Shown: one piece after another, positions 41,426 to 54,424 of the stretch
Layout of the letters: each line of letters begins with the position of its first letter
Position numbering within the stretch: position 1 is the stretch's first letter
Program-made: the position numbers and the translations under genes
Source of the DNA: Thuidium tamariscinum
Lineage: Eukaryota; Streptophyta; Bryopsida; Hypnales; Thuidiaceae
Direction of reading: 5' to 3'
Length of the DNA: 64,000 nt
NCBI GenBank assembly: GCA_947034885.2
Contig: OX344755.2
Location: forward strand, 26,667,052 to 26,731,051
Notes under the pieces: model-generated
The model's input: only the letters and a program-made list of their open reading frames with translations
The model's database searches: none
Told to the model about the DNA's origin: nothing

Positions 41426-42800
41426 CGTCACCGGAAACTCACGGGTTCTTTTTTCGCAATTCCTACATAAACTAAGGCGTATTTGGGCTTATAAAATCCA
41501 CAAAAGGGCATTAAACCGGTATTGGCATTACACATACCAATGTGCCACTTAGTCATTAGGTGGGATTTATGATAGTTTACATCCAAAACAAGCCTCGTCT
41601 TAGCTAAATAGACGCCAAACTGATAGGGATGTGCAAAATTAGGGTAAGAAGCCTAAGAAGGCCTTGTCTAGGCTAGGAAGTCCTCATAGGGGGATCTAGG
41701 AGGAATCCCCCACTCCCCATAGCATCGAAGAGAATAAGGACGAAATACTAACCTTGAAATGCAGGTACCGGGCGATTTCCTGATTATAGGAGCACGCAGT
41801 GGGGATGCAGATTTGCATCCAAAGGGGGGGATCCCATGGATGGTCCCCTCTAAAGTTTGGGAATTTTCCGACATTGTTTGGATATCTTCCCAGACGGTCA
41901 ACCGCGGTGGACTTTGGGTGGGAATTCGAAAGAATATCCCAAAGTGCGATAAAATCCCACTAAAAATCCGACAAGGCGGTCTCACACCAACGGAGCGCTT
42001 CCCCAAGTTTCAAGACAAAACGATAGTTGGAAGATCCCAAATCGGCGACATTCCTCCCCAACTAACAAATTAAATGACGAAGGCGGCGGTTGACCGGCGC
42101 ACCGGGGCCATACGACATCGGAACGGAGCCTATCTTGGGTCTATTCCTACCCCCTTCCATCTACTTGGAAGATTGGTGAAGGTTTGGGGTCCAAAATTGC
42201 GAAACTCCAAAAGTTGGGAATTATCCCAACTTTGATCCCAGCTTACACTCAGATTCCTTTAGAATTTGAACATAGTTTAAGGGGCAAGGGATTCTTTGTA
42301 AGCTAATTATGGCCTTCCGGAGCCAATGGCGCAATCCGTTTGCCATTTGGAGCTAAACTCCAAAAGTTAGCCTTTGGGGGACAGCACATGGAGAAGAAAT
42401 GGGGGTTTAAGGCCCCCCAATGCTTTTTTGGGGAGTTTGGACCCCATTAGCCGTGGGGAACGCGTAGGGAACGTGTGGGGAACTCCGGGCACATGTAGGA
42501 GCAAGTACCACCTCAAAAAGTTAGTGGAGGTGGCTCATGTGCTTTGGTGTAAGTAATTTCAAATTAAGTAGGTGGGAACACATGGGAACTTCTCCCATGT
42601 GAGAACTTGTAGATTTTGGGGAAGGTAAATTAGACGGTTTTGCAAGTTCTTATAAGGTTAGGTAAGATTTGAATTTCTCAATTCAAATTGTGTAGATTTT
42701 AGGTGGATAATTAGATTTGGGATGGGTAAACATGTACGGACCTCCTAAATTCTCTCATCTAGTTATTCTTAGTAGATTAAGGGGGGTGTTGCTCCCTTTT
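41426..42800. other. Moderate-GC sequence, nothing recognised
   Basis: Composition differs from the AT-rich surroundings. It has open frames of about 100 codons (for example 41,759-42,073) without motifs. It may be the left part of an unidentified element running to about 44,990. Confidence 0.4.
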
Positions 42801-42803
42801 GGG

Positions 42804-42810
42804 TATAAAA
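42804..42810 (+). promoter_or_regulatory. Candidate TATA box
   Basis: TATAAAA in ttttgggtataaaaggggcg, followed about 20 bp later by a CT-rich run (ctctcattctctctctt) typical of a plant transcription start. It suggests a polymerase II promoter, possibly of a retroelement LTR, reading into the minisatellites. Confidence 0.45.
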
Positions 42811-42945
42811 GGGGCGGCATTCTCCTCTCATTCTCTCTCTTTTCTCACTCCTACCCATTTAAGGGAGGAGGACTATTGGGCCCGGGTTATGCCAAATTTC
42901 CTTTGGCTTTTGATGCCAAGGGAGCCTTTGATGGTCTTTTGGGGT

Positions 42946-42999
42946 TTTTACACCCTTTGGTAGTTTTACACCCTTTGGTAGTTTTACACCCTTTGGTAA
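42946..42999. repeat. 18-bp tandem repeat, 3 copies
   Basis: Three perfect copies of ttttacaccctttggtag. Confidence 0.9.
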
Positions 43000-43173
43000 G
43001 TGTGGTTTTTTACTTGGGGACTTGAGACCCCCCCAAGTGATGAAACTTGTTGCAATCTAAGCTTGATTACTCATTGTATTGTGCACTATTGAGAGTTGTT
43101 GTGGGAGAGTCTTGTGATGAACCGAGGGATAACTTGGGAGGTGACTTCAAGCGTATGTTTGTACTTTGTACTA

Positions 43174-43527
43174 CTCTCTTCTCCCTCTTCTCTTAGTCAC
43201 GGGGTTAATTTAGTCCCATAGAGGACGGCGAAGCTTTGAACTATAGGACTAGATAAGTTGTATAAACACTCTCTTCTCCCTCTTCTCTTAGTCACGGGGT
43301 TAATTTAGTCCCATCGGGGACGGCGAAGCTTTGAACTATAGGACTAGATAAGTTGTGTGGACACTTCCTTCTCCCTCTTCTCTTAGTCACGGGGTTAATT
43401 TAGTTCCATAGGGGACGGCAAAGCTTTGAACTATAGGACTAGATAAGTTGTGTGGACACTCTCTTCTCCCTCTTCTCTTAGTCACGGGGTTGATTTAGTT
43501 CCATAGGGGACGGCGAAGCTATGAACC
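43174..43527. repeat. 95-bp tandem repeat, 3.7 copies
   Basis: Units start ctctcttctccctcttctct at 43,174, 43,269, 43,364 and 43,459, and contain agtcacggggttaatttag and ggcgaagctttgaac. Copies differ at only a few bases, so expansion is recent. The ggcgaagctttgaac phrase recurs near 43,585. Confidence 0.92.
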
Positions 43528-43883
43528 CCCACCCTTCCTAAGAAACCAAAGTCTTAGCCACGTGTCAAAACGGCTCACTCTCACGGCGAAGCTTTGAACC
43601 CCCTAAGTCTTAGTAGGGTATCAAATAACCTTCCCCTTGAGTTAGAATCAACGTTTAGTGTCCAACATGGTTGGCACTAAATCAACGTTTAGCATCCAAC
43701 ATCCATTGGGTTAAAACCCTTGGGCCACATCAATTGTTCTTTTGTTAGGAGGTTCCTAGTTCCACTCAAAAAGCCAAAAATTGCAAGTCTCCAAGTGTTG
43801 GACCAGCCCCAGCCAGCCAGCTAGAGCCCGCAGCCGGGAAGGGGCCAGGGGTTCGGGGAGCCAAGGGTTCTTGCACAAAATAA

Positions 43884-44070
43884 ATAGAAATTAGTTGGGA
43901 TTAGTGGTAGTATAGAAATTAGTTGGGACTAGGGGTAGTATAGAAATTAGTTGGGGTTAGGGGAAGTATAGAAGTTAGTTGGTTTAGGAGGTAGTATAGG
44001 AATTAGTTGGGTTAAGAGATAGTATAGAAATTAGGTTGTTTAGGAGGTAGTATAGAGATTAGTGGCGCTA
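43884..44070. repeat. 28-bp tandem repeat, about 6.5 copies
   Basis: Unit starts at 43,884, 43,912, 43,940, 43,968, 43,996, 44,024 and 44,052, built on atagaaattagttggg plus a variable taggggtagt half. Confidence 0.9.
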
Positions 44071-44365
44071 GGAAGTCTTGCAAAAAAGACCTAATTGTAA
44101 GAAGCACCCAGAAGGGAATAATTAAAAGAGCCGGCGCCAAGACATGGCAATGATGGACGTGGCGTGGAGCGAAGAGGATCGGATCCACGGAACGGAGGTG
44201 GGCCTCTAAACCCTCCTTTGAGTTGAATTAATTGATGCACTAGGAAATTAGTTAGTGGAAAAGTCTACATCCCAAGTAGGATTAAGGTCCGGTGATTAGC
44301 ACTCTTGAATCGGAAGACAACCATAAAGAAGAGGAAAATAATGAGTACCCAAACGTAGAAGTAAA

Positions 44366-44617
44366 CAAGTACGTATAGTAGAAGAATACGTAGAATAAAA
44401 GAAGATGTAGATTAGACTAAGCCAAATACAAGTACGTATAGTAGAAGAATATGTAGAATAGAAGAAGACGTAGATTAGACTAAGCCAAATACAAGTACGT
44501 ATAGTAGAAGAATATGTAGAATAGAAGAAGACGTAGATTAGACTAAGCCAAATACAAGTACGTATAGTAGAAGAATACATAGAGTAGAAGAAGACGTAGA
44601 TTAGACTAAGCCAAATA
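44366..44617. repeat. 63-bp tandem repeat, 4 copies
   Basis: Units start caagtacgtatagtagaag at 44,366, 44,429, 44,492 and 44,555. The unit length is a multiple of three, so an open frame with a 21-residue repeat appears on the minus strand; it is not evidence of a protein. Degenerate purine-rich sequence with gtaga and agaacgaaaca phrases continues to about 44,930. Confidence 0.9.
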
Positions 44618-45007
44618 CAAATACATAGAGTAGATTAAAACCAAGACGAATACGTAGAGAAGGATAAAAAATACAAAGACGTAGAGACGGGGTAGGAAAT
44701 ACCATAAGTAAAGTGGGCTAAAACAAACCCAAACACGTAGAAGTAGGATAAACGAGAACGAAGCATAAAAGTGGGACAAGAGAACAAAACACATAGAGCA
44801 GGTAGCAATTAGAAGTGGGACAAGAGAACGAAACACATAGAGTAAGCAGCAACTAGAAGTAGGACAAGAGAACGAAACAAACCCTAGGTAGGATAGTAAA
44901 AAGGATCCATTGCTTGGAAGGCACAATGGATTGACGCTTAGACAACCGTAGGTAGTAGAATCGTTAGAGCCTGGTTGTGATCGCTTAATTCCAAGGGTGG
45001 GAATGAA

Positions 45008-45152
45008 GCGCCCACAGTCGCCCTACGCGATGTCGCGCCAACCCGCTGTCGCCCACATGCGGGGGCCACCCACCTACGTTCGCAGTGCCAGAATCGGGGG
45101 TTTTGAAATTCCACGCCAAGACCCGTGGTCGCTCGAGGCACGGTCGTTGCCT
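45008..45152. repeat. GTCGCC-rich array, short
   Basis: About 145 bp; 45,024-45,132 aligns with 41,219-41,330, including gcagtgcca and gatcgggg phrases. No gene follows. Confidence 0.7.
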
Positions 45153-45567
45153 CGTTGGCCTTTATTTTTTCTATTTTTTTTTCTTTTTAAACAAATGGAG
45201 AAAATTCCATTGGCACAGGAACCAGTACATTCAGACCAGGGGCATCAAGCCTCGACAGAAATCTGGGCCTAGATTTTCATTTCCGTTTCCAGAATTAGGC
45301 AGGATTACTCGCCTACTTCAAATGGGTTGTGTTCCTATTTGGAGGTGCTAGAATATGATTTGACTTTTCATTATTTCAAGAGTATTGATCTTATTCAAAC
45401 AAAAAGAGGAATTTAATATTTAAAATCCTAAGGCCTGAAATTGAAATATTAAACCCTTTTTGAATTATTTGCCGTGAATTGTTTTTTCCCCAACTCCTTA
45501 CAATTAAGACATAACTTATAAGAGACCATGTCTTCAAGTAGTGATAAACAAATGAATACAAACGTGT
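45153..45567. other. No gene seen
   Basis: T-rich run followed by AT-rich sequence; open frames overlapping the array are artefacts. Confidence 0.45.
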
Positions 45568-45571
45568 TTAA

Positions 45572-46208
45572 CCCCTGAATGCCCAAGGCTTGCTTTGAAT
45601 TTCTTAGAATTTGCTTTAAATTGGAACAAGATAAAACATTCTTAATAAGTTGAATAAATTTTCTTTTAATTGAAACTTTACAAATTTGAAGTAGACATGT
45701 TAAAGATCACATAGAAAAAGAAAACACAAGTATATCACTTCTGGATTGAAAGATTGTAATGTTTGATCATAAGGGCGTAGAAACTATAAAAATCTTTGAG
45801 CTCTCTTTTTGCATGTCAAATCTAAAAAGGTGGTCACCAAAACAAGACTAGGTGTTAGGGCCTAAGAAGCATAGCCACAATCAATTTATGGCTTCTCAAA
45901 ATGTAGTCTAAAATTTTTTAAATGAATTTCTTCTGTGATTTTTTCTCTAAGATCTAGTGTATTTGAGGCTCATTTCCAAGAGTCTTTGACACTATGGAAT
46001 GTCAAGATTGCAATGGGTACCCTTGCATTAAAACTTGAATAGAAAAATCATAATCATTCATTTTCAAAATTGGATTATTGATGGTAAAACTAGACTTTGA
46101 AAAAAGCCTTCCAAAAATATAAACCACTAAAAATAAATTTTTGGTAAGGTTTTCATGAACTTCAAAGTTTCTTTGACACCACATTTGGGTGCCATGGGCA
46201 TTTAGGGG
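45572..46208 (-). mobile_element. TTAA element, reference copy of family T2 (637 bp)
   Basis: TTAA at 45,568-45,571 and 46,209-46,212. Ends CCCCTGAATGCCCAAGG and, complemented, CCCCTAAATGCCCATGG: 17 bp with two mismatches. Read on the minus strand, its interior explains the AT-rich repeats at 506, 5,770, 7,545, 7,836, 25,370, 37,479 and 39,203. No transposase frame. Confidence 0.85.
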
Positions 46209-46212
46209 TTAA

Positions 46213-48282
46213 AAAACACACAAATCTTCATTTCTTCAGACATCAGAACACTTGTAGACTATTGTGTTGTTTTTATTTCATTTTTTTAATTTAGATTTTC
46301 ATAAATACTCTTGCAAATCTTCTGTACTTAAGAAAATAAAGTATGTTTGAAATTGTGAACAAACTTTTGAATTCAAGAAATTACCATTCCAAAACGATGT
46401 GAATAAATAAGTAAAATAAAAATCATAAAAAATAATTACAATCTACATATACTATATTAAACGTAAAGAAGATTCTTGTAAGAAGATACTTACAATTATT
46501 CTATTTGTACTCTATTTTACAGTGATTTTAAAGGTTCAAATTTAATTGAAAAATAAGTCATACTGTCTTAGTGATAGTGTACCAATTATCTAACTATAGG
46601 GATATATTATGTAGATAATGTATAATCACTTTTTATTGAATTATGTGATTAAATTGTTATTCTATATTTCATTTTATAGTATATCATTATAATTTTCAAA
46701 ATTTGAATGAACCCTTGATCCCTTTAGGAATTAAACCTCAAATCTTTAAAAAATTTACCTTGGCTAACGTCAAAGTTTACAATTTTCATTTACACATTTC
46801 TATACTATCTACTTTGAGATCTTATAGTTAGGTAGGTGACTAAATCGAATTTTAGACTTAAACTACACTTTGTTTCCAAAAATGACATTTAGTAAGATTT
46901 TAGTAAATTATAGTTATGAAATTATAGTGATTAATTGTACATTTGTACTCACTTCTTGTAGAAAATAAAATATATTTTTTGAAAGATAATCTTTCATGAT
47001 AAATTCTTTTTTTTCCCAAGGGATGAATTACGTTCATTGTTATCAAATTTCCGAACATGAAGGCTCTACTTGAGATAAATTTATGTACTTTAGATGAAAA
47101 GGTGGATTTGCATCCATTTTCAAACATTCATCCATGACCATAGATGTAAAAGAACTTCATGATCTTAGTAAAGATTATTTTTTGCTATTGGTTAAAAGAA
47201 AGATACTTGTAAGAAGAAAGAATGAAAAACTCCTCACTTGTTTAGATGGTTGCAAATTTGAAAAGATCCTATTATAAACTTGTATGAATGAGAAATATTA
47301 CATGTATTGAATAGATTTTTAATCCTTCAGGGATGTTGAGGACATTTTTTGTCCTTCAAATGATCAACTAAACTTTGTATATATTGAAGAATGGATGATC
47401 TTCACACAATATTTTCAATGTAACTTCATTGACGAGCGATATAGCCACACTATTCATTTGAGTTCAAGACATTTAAAAATAAATAAATTTATATGGGATT
47501 GTTTTGAACCCTCGAAATGGTACATTGTCTAATGCATTTCATTACTTTTAATTCTTTTTCTCTTGGAACTTGATTTTGACAATTCGAAAACTTTCATTTG
47601 ATTTTGACAAAAACTAATAAATGAAGCTTATGAAATTTAGTTTCTACTATTCCCTAAAATATAGAAGATCTCCTTAGATTAGTGAAGTTTGAATTTGAAT
47701 ATGTACAAGCACATTTCAAAATATAGAGTGGTACAAAAGTTAATTTACCTTGTAATTTTCTACACTATAATTTGCTTCCATTCTTGAAATTTTAGATTTT
47801 TGAACCAAGATTTATATTTGATATGGATTTCTCAAATTTTATTGTTAAGAATATATTAGTAATATTGATTTTACATTCCATCCAACTAAGCACAACATAA
47901 ATGACCAACGTCGTTAGTGAAGGGGTCCCAAACAATTGGTAAGGATATTTTCTCATGTTTCCCTCCACAACATCATGGCATGATTTTTATTTACATGAAG
48001 ACTAATTAGGGGAGGGAATGCGGCATGAATGTGTCCCTCATTCTTTTAACCCGTAGAATTTGGAGGCACATAAATTTGATTTTTCCTCAATTGCAATGCA
48101 AAATAAATTTGATTGAAGTTCCTATTTTTACTAGTTCATATTAATGAGAAAATTACTAAAGGATGTCTAGTTTAAGCATTACAATACCGATCTAGAAATG
48201 ATTGGTTAAATGTTTTTTGGGTTGAAGATTTATTGTAAAGATATCTATTGAAATCTTGCCTTTTTTAAGTCCTTAAGTAGGT
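46213..48282. other. AT-rich, no gene seen
   Basis: About 2 kb without coding character. 48,100-48,282 shows T2-like phrases leading into copy B. Confidence 0.5.
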
Positions 48283-48814
48283 ATCACGGAGATGACTTGT
48301 AATTACATTAAAGGATTAAGGAAAAATGAAATGAAAATTTCTTTTCTATAATTTGTACATAGAAAATTCGGAGAAGGCAAAAATTGATTAGAATTATGTA
48401 TATGAAACCCTCTGCCTTTTTTTTCACTAACTACTTTTTTAGATTAGACCTGGGAAACCATGATAAAAAGAAGAGAAGTTCATTTGGCAATTTGAATACT
48501 TCTATCATGAAACATTTAAATCTATCAATCCATAAGAAATATTGTGTGTTATGTTTTTCCTAGTTGGTCTAAGACATGTCTATTTTTAATTTGTTGGATG
48601 ACTTGTAGAAAAGAATGGATAATTTAAGCTTATGTAAGGATTGGTTTATTGTTGAACAAAAACTATTTTTCTCAAACAATTTAAGAAATGATTTGGGCAT
48701 TTACATGTTAATATCTTCAAGACTCTTCGCTGGATCCAACCAGCTGCCTCGAAAATTTTAGGTGGCCAAATAATTTTTGGGGGGCAATTTCAAAACCCTT
48801 AATTTTCTTACCAG

Positions 48815-49075
48815 GAGGCGCGGTTGCCCCACGCGCGGTTGTTGGAGGAGGGAAGTTTGAACTTCCCGCCCGACCCGCGGTCGCCTGACGCGTGGTCGCT
48901 GGAGGAGGGGAGTTTGAACTTCCCGCCCAACCCGCAGTCGCCTGACGCGCGATCGCCCCACGTGTAGTCGCCCACACACAATCGCCCCCTACCCGAGGTC
49001 GCCTCTCCCTGTACCCACACTCGCCCCTATGCGACTTCGGGTGCATAAGCAGTCGCCCCCACCCGCATTCGCCAT
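48815..49075. repeat. GTCGCC-rich array upstream of the KVDW gene, copy B
   Basis: Orthologous to 1,962-2,195, with the ggaggagg-agtttgaact unit twice and extra CGTG/CACA variants. Confidence 0.8.
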
Positions 49076-49246
49076 TTTCGCTTTGTGCACTGCTTGTTAC
49101 CCACCGTGAAGTGGCTGACTGCGTATTCAACAACTATTTTCACTTTTCAGGGGTTAATTCCTCTCCACTTTGTGCTCTATGCTAGTGTCTCGTGCAACCC
49201 GTCATACATTGAGGTATTTTTAAATACCATTGAAGATTACAGTTCA

Positions 49247-49855
49247 ATGGATGCCATGAAGAAGAAGGTGAAGGCCAAAGGAAAAAAACAAAGAAGGCCA
49301 CGCCACATCCTTCTTGATCCTAATGTGATAGCTTATCCAGGTTGGGATAGAATTCAAAGTGATTGGACCGCGACCACTTGTAAGGGATTCATTCAATGGT
49401 GTCACATCGACAAGCTTTTCCATCATTATCGGCACAAGATTCATGTGCAATCGAATGTGGCAAACCTTCATTCGTGCACTCACGATGCATTTGTGCAACG
49501 ATGTATTGAAGTTTATCGGTACTTGCACAATACACAGACCGTGCCGAGAAATGAGGTTCAATTGTATTTGTGTGAGATGGTGTATGCGGAGGTCATCCTT
49601 AGAAGAACGGTGGATTGGAGGACCATCAAGGGATCGAAGATGGCCACCATTCCAACAACCAAAGACATTCCTAGAGCGGGTCCCTCCCCCAATCCAAGAG
49701 CAGGGCTAGGAAAAAATCTTTTCATCAAGAATGTAGTGCCTAATGATGAGTATCAATGGTCACATCACGCAAGTTCGGATGAAGAGAATGAACCATTGAA
49801 TGAATTATTAGATATGGCCAAGATGGAAGAGCCACTACAAAATTGGAAGAAGTGA
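49247..49855 (+). CDS. KVDW-domain basic protein, copy B
   Basis: 202 residues from ATG 49,247, chosen to match copy A; the frame is open further upstream but only through promoter sequence. About 15 scattered amino-acid differences from copy A, all landmarks kept (DPN, GW, HIDKL, HSC, MVYAE, VDW). The stop again overlaps the next ATG as TGATG. See the copy A entry for domain layout; function unknown. Confidence 0.77.
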   Translation: MDAMKKKVKAKGKKQRRPRHILLDPNVIAYPGWDRIQSDWTATTCKGFIQWCHIDKLFHHYRHKIHVQSNVANLHSCTHDAFVQRCIEVYRYLHNTQTVPRNEVQLYLCEMVYAEVILRRTVDWRTIKGSKMATIPTTKDIPRAGPSPNPRAGLGKNLFIKNVVPNDEYQWSHHASSDEENEPLNELLDMAKMEEPLQNWKK

Positions 49856-50637
49856 TGGCGCCTCTTCAAATGCCATTGCTTGATGTGGAACAAATGTCGG
49901 GCATTGAAGAAAAGCTTGAAGATACAGATGATGAAGACATGAAAGAGCTTCACAAAGATCATCTCCAGCTACTTCTTCAAGACTTGGAAGAGAAGCAAAA
50001 AGAGTTAAAGACTCTACAGGACAAGGCTATGGAAGATTTGGATGATGGGGTTCCAACCCTTCTAGCCCAAATTGAAACTGCTAGAATCCAATTGTCAAAG
50101 CAACATGAAGAGATGAAGAACTTGGAAGCATTTTATCTTAGCTTCTATGGTTCTCAAGATGGAGCTTCTAGTTCTAGGGTCGATAACCCAATTACAAAGG
50201 AAAGACTTGCAAAAGCTATGGAGGACTCCAAAGAAGAAGATGATCATTGTGACCGTGAGAAAAGAGGTCTTGAAGAGGCACAATTGAGGTTGACGCACCT
50301 TTGTGAGATCACGGACAAAGACCCACTTGATCGTGCTGTTGACATGTACGGTTGGGGAGACTTTTGTACACAACATGAGATGACCCCCTTGGAAGTAGAG
50401 GAATTGAAGAAGAAATTAGCTGCTTCTCTTAAGGTGGAAAATGAGTTGCAAGAGAAAGTGGATAAGCAAAAGACAGTCCTGGAGATGCAGAAAGCAACTA
50501 AGATAGCTTGGTTACGTGGAGAGTGGTGCAAACATGACATTCTATCCAAGCTCAAGAGTGAACAGAAGGTGGCTTGGTCCCAAATATTAGCTAAGAGGCA
50601 GAAGAGAGAAGAGAAGGGCAAAAAAAATGTTGAGTGA
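49855..50637 (+). CDS. Coiled-coil protein, second reading frame of the KVDW gene (copy B, full length)
   Basis: From the ATG overlapping the upstream stop to TGA at 50,635-50,637, 260 residues. Lys/Glu-rich coiled coil with the same segments as copy A and an intact basic C-terminus (KRQKREEKGKKNVE) that A lost by the nonsense change at 3,695. Both copies keep the -1 register relation to the KVDW frame. Confidence 0.7.
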   Translation: MAPLQMPLLDVEQMSGIEEKLEDTDDEDMKELHKDHLQLLLQDLEEKQKELKTLQDKAMEDLDDGVPTLLAQIETARIQLSKQHEEMKNLEAFYLSFYGSQDGASSSRVDNPITKERLAKAMEDSKEEDDHCDREKRGLEEAQLRLTHLCEITDKDPLDRAVDMYGWGDFCTQHEMTPLEVEELKKKLAASLKVENELQEKVDKQKTVLEMQKATKIAWLRGEWCKHDILSKLKSEQKVAWSQILAKRQKREEKGKKNVE

Positions 50638-50639
50638 CA

Positions 50640-51150
50640 TGGTAGTTTTTTAGCATTTTGAGAACCACAACGTATTTTTGTAATTACATATGTATATATT
50701 TGATACCTTTCGGTTTATACATTGTTGATGTTGTAATGAATTGTTTAACTCAAAGTTTTCAAATTTGCTAAAGGCATGATTGATTGCAAGTAATTGGTGA
50801 GAAATTTTCAAAAATTCATTGCATAAATATGTAGGAGATAGGAATAATTTCTATGCACAACATTGGTTTAGAATTGCATCTCCAAGAATGCTTTGGAATA
50901 CATGTGTTTACATTTGTATATTGGGATAATTCCATTCTAATTTCCGTATCAAAGTTTTTCTCTAATACAATCACTTTTTGCACATCACATGGTGATTTGT
51001 TTGTAAATTTGAATGTGATGGTCTTTTTACATAGAAAAAATGAATTTAACAAATGTAAACATCCATCTCTTCAAAGTTTGGTTATATGTGACACTCTCAC
51101 AGTATTCATTGACATGTCAATGATCCTATTATTGTTCTTGAATGGGATGT
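50640..51150. other. AT-rich 3' flank, no gene seen
   Basis: Counterpart of 3,754-4,265. Confidence 0.5.
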
Positions 51151-51157
51151 CTATTAA

Positions 51158-52080
51158 CCCCCAAAGGACTGAGGCATTTTGTGGCTTGAAACCACTCAAA
51201 ATTGCCATGTTTGCTACTTCCTCCCAAGAAAACAATTTTAAAGAAAATTAGAATCTAACTATAGGATCTTGTAAATTACTTGTCTGAGATCATGTGGTAA
51301 AAATTTCATGAAGTTTGACCGCACTAATTGGAAGATATTAGCATTCAAAGTTGTCCAAATAAGTTTTTTTGAACTCTACTTACAATTTTAGATGACTTTG
51401 ATTGCCATTTGTTGAATTTTTTTGCAATATGGAGTATGAAGTTAAAATTTTTTATATTGAACATTTGAGTTGAGAATTAGGGAAAATTTTTAAAAAGAAA
51501 AAGTACTTGATTTTTATTCATTAAAAAATTGTGAAGCAGAAGTAGGTCCAAGATTGAATAAAACAGTAAGTGCTTAATAACTTTAAGATGTAATTGGGAA
51601 ACTATGATCCCAACAGTGAGCTTGTTCTTGCAAACATCCTGAACTCTATCAAAAATTAAAATTAGGAAAATTTGGAAAATGGTATTCAAAAATACATTCT
51701 ATAAGTTATTTTTTGAAGAAGGTGCTTAGATTGCCCAAAATACAAGGTTGTCCAAAAGACCATCACTTTCTCATTATTAGTCCAAATTAAATCAACCAAA
51801 GCTTCAAATGTAGAAAAACAATATAATCTTAGAGAGAAAAAATTAAAAATTGAAAACAATGTTTATTGTGTTTTTTTTGGGCTTAGTGAACTGTTGTTTG
51901 GACTTGGAATGGCATAACTTTTGCTTCGAAGCACCAATTGAAATAAAGATTATATTTTTGGAAAGCTAATCTGATTTCCTATCTTCAAAAGAAGTTTAAA
52001 AAAATCATAGCAAAAATCAAGTCACACAAGCCTGCCCGAAATTCCAAGTGTCCCCCGAGGGGACTTTAGTCCTTTAGGGG
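51158..52080. mobile_element. TTAA element, family T1 (copy B counterpart of 4,273-5,195)
   Basis: 923 bp between TTAA at 51,154-51,157 and 52,081-52,084, same position and orientation as in copy A. Confidence 0.85.
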
Positions 52081-52084
52081 TTAA

Positions 52085-54424
52085 TACAAAAGGTGATAGT
52101 GTGGATGTTCCTTACATACAATACATAGCCTTGCAAATCAATTAAAATTAATAATCACAGATTCAAAATTTTTGATTGAAGGCCATAGGAATTAAATGAA
52201 ATAAAATCATATGATATGATTTTTTTTAAACTTTGATTTAGTTAGATACTTAGATTGATTGGGTTTTTCACCAAGCATTGAGTGTTAGAAATGCAAGGTC
52301 AGGAAGACTTTTTTTTCCTGTGTAATGTAACAATCTTTGAATGCCTTCATAATAGGATGACCGTTGGATTTTTTTGATCAACTTGTATTTAACCTTATAA
52401 ATGCTAAAATATTAATGAAAAATATGAAATGTGATATATTGTTACTTATAAAATATAGACTATCATTCTAATTGATTGACTTTGCATTGAATAGCATGAA
52501 TTATTTGTTTTTCAATTGATTACCATTATATTCATCATATACAAACTACATGGCCACAAAGGGTTTAGAGGCCCTTGTAGAATAAAAAATAGGACATTTA
52601 AAAGTTTCTAATACTTGTATAATTTGAAATGTCCAAGCTACAAAAATCGATTGTTTACCAAACTTTGAAGTTGAACAAAACCTAACGATGTTGCTATTTT
52701 CAATACATTATATTTCAGAAAATTTCTTTTTGAAGTCAACTTTTAGCTTCAATTAAATAAATTTGGAAAAGATTGATTATGATTTTTCTATTCAAGATAC
52801 CTTACAAGGGGGTCCACTGCAATCAGGGTCTTTTACAATGTTTAGAGCTATTGGACATGAGTTATCAATAAAATACAGACATACAATACATCGTGTAGGA
52901 AAAATCCTATTAGAAATCGATTTGAAAATACAGAAGAATACATTCCTAAGAAACAAAAATAGATTAGAATGATGTATGTAGGGCCTTTGCACTGCATTTA
53001 TTTTGGCAACCAATTCGAGATTTGAGATTTCACATTTGAAAAGAGAATTAGAACCCTTCATATTGTTTTTGCTACTTTTATAAAATCAAATATTATAATC
53101 TTTTAATCCATAAGTGATATTGTTTTTCCAAAGTTCTCTATAACATGTGTGCTTTAAATTTATTTGGTTATATCTTCCAAAAAATGGATAAATTATATCA
53201 AATTGTTTACTATTCATTCTAGTTTAAAAATCTTTGTAGATGTTCAACAAAAGCTTTCATTAGGAATTCAAGGATTTTTTTACCCACTTGGGAGCTAATC
53301 AAATATTTTTGAAGCAATGAATGCCAAAGCTAAAAAAATGTGGTGTTTAAAAAAATTGGAGGAATAATCTAACCTTATAATATTGCTATTTTTAGAATTT
53401 TTAATTTTCAAATATTTATTTTTCCAAATTCACTTAAAGCATAAAAAATTTTGATATTAAAAATAATAGATTGTGATTTTTCATTGAACATTCTCTGTAA
53501 ATGGGTCATTGCTTTCTTGACTTTCTAGTTTCTATAGGTACCTTTGTGGAAATGTGGGGCTCTGTTGAATGAGCCTCAAATACACAATATTTTTAAAAAA
53601 AAATCCAAATTATGTTAGCTTATTTGAAAATCCAAATTTTGTTGGAATAATAAAATCTACATATGTAAAATTTGTACATGGAAATAGATAGTACATGACT
53701 ACATGTAGAGGTTCTCCAAATAAAAAAGATAAAATTGCTTATGATTAGTAGTACCTCGATAACATGTGCATGTAACAATTGTATTATGAAATTTCATTTA
53801 CATCTCATCTATTAAAAATAAATAAAATTCATTCATTATCAATAAAAAAAAGAAAAGCCAAATAATGAATGTGGAGCCTTTTAGGAAAAGGTGACTCTAA
53901 ATTGTAAAGAAATTGAATGTCAATTTCAAAATTGGGGAAGAATTCCAAGAATGGAGAACACATACTGTTGCTTGTTGATTTGATGTCATTGATGACCAAT
54001 GTACCAAAGAAAAAATTGTATTGTAGATGATGCAATAGTGTAATAATTGTTTCTATCTCCAAAGTGTTTGTATAGGACAATTGTTTTTTGTATAGTGATG
54101 AATTATAGATCAGTTTAATAATATAAAATAGACTGGAAGATAGTAAATTCATTTTGATTCTTAAATAGTTCTAAGCAAGTATTAAATGAGACACATGTGT
54201 TTAAATATCCAATTATTAAGTATTTAAAACAATACATCACTTGAACTTTATCCTCAAATTTGAAGAAGTTGTAACAAATCTATCACTTCAGTAGCTGGAT
54301 TGACCCTTTATGAAATATGAAATAATTTGTTTTGTATGAGATTGTTGGAAATTCGTTTAAATAAATTGTAGAGTGTATTTTGATAATATTGGAATTGATT
54401 GATGTTAGGCATGTTAGGCACTTT
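52085..54424. repeat. AT-rich spacer of copy B with a T2-like copy
   Basis: Counterpart of 5,200-7,544; T2-like block at about 52,650-53,130. No gene. Confidence 0.5.

Noticed and set aside
44296..44580. 21-residue repeat protein on the minus strand
   Set aside because: The 63-bp tandem unit is a multiple of three, so any open unit stays open. No start context, promoter or flanking coding sequence supports a gene.
43174..44617. CRISPR-like array
   Set aside because: Repeats are directly adjacent with no unique spacers, in a plant-like eukaryotic context with no cas genes.
41426..44990. LTR retrotransposon remnant
   Set aside because: There is a TATA box with a CT-rich start, but no polyprotein, paired LTR or clear target duplication; the shared attccaagg near 41,384 and 44,987 could be chance.
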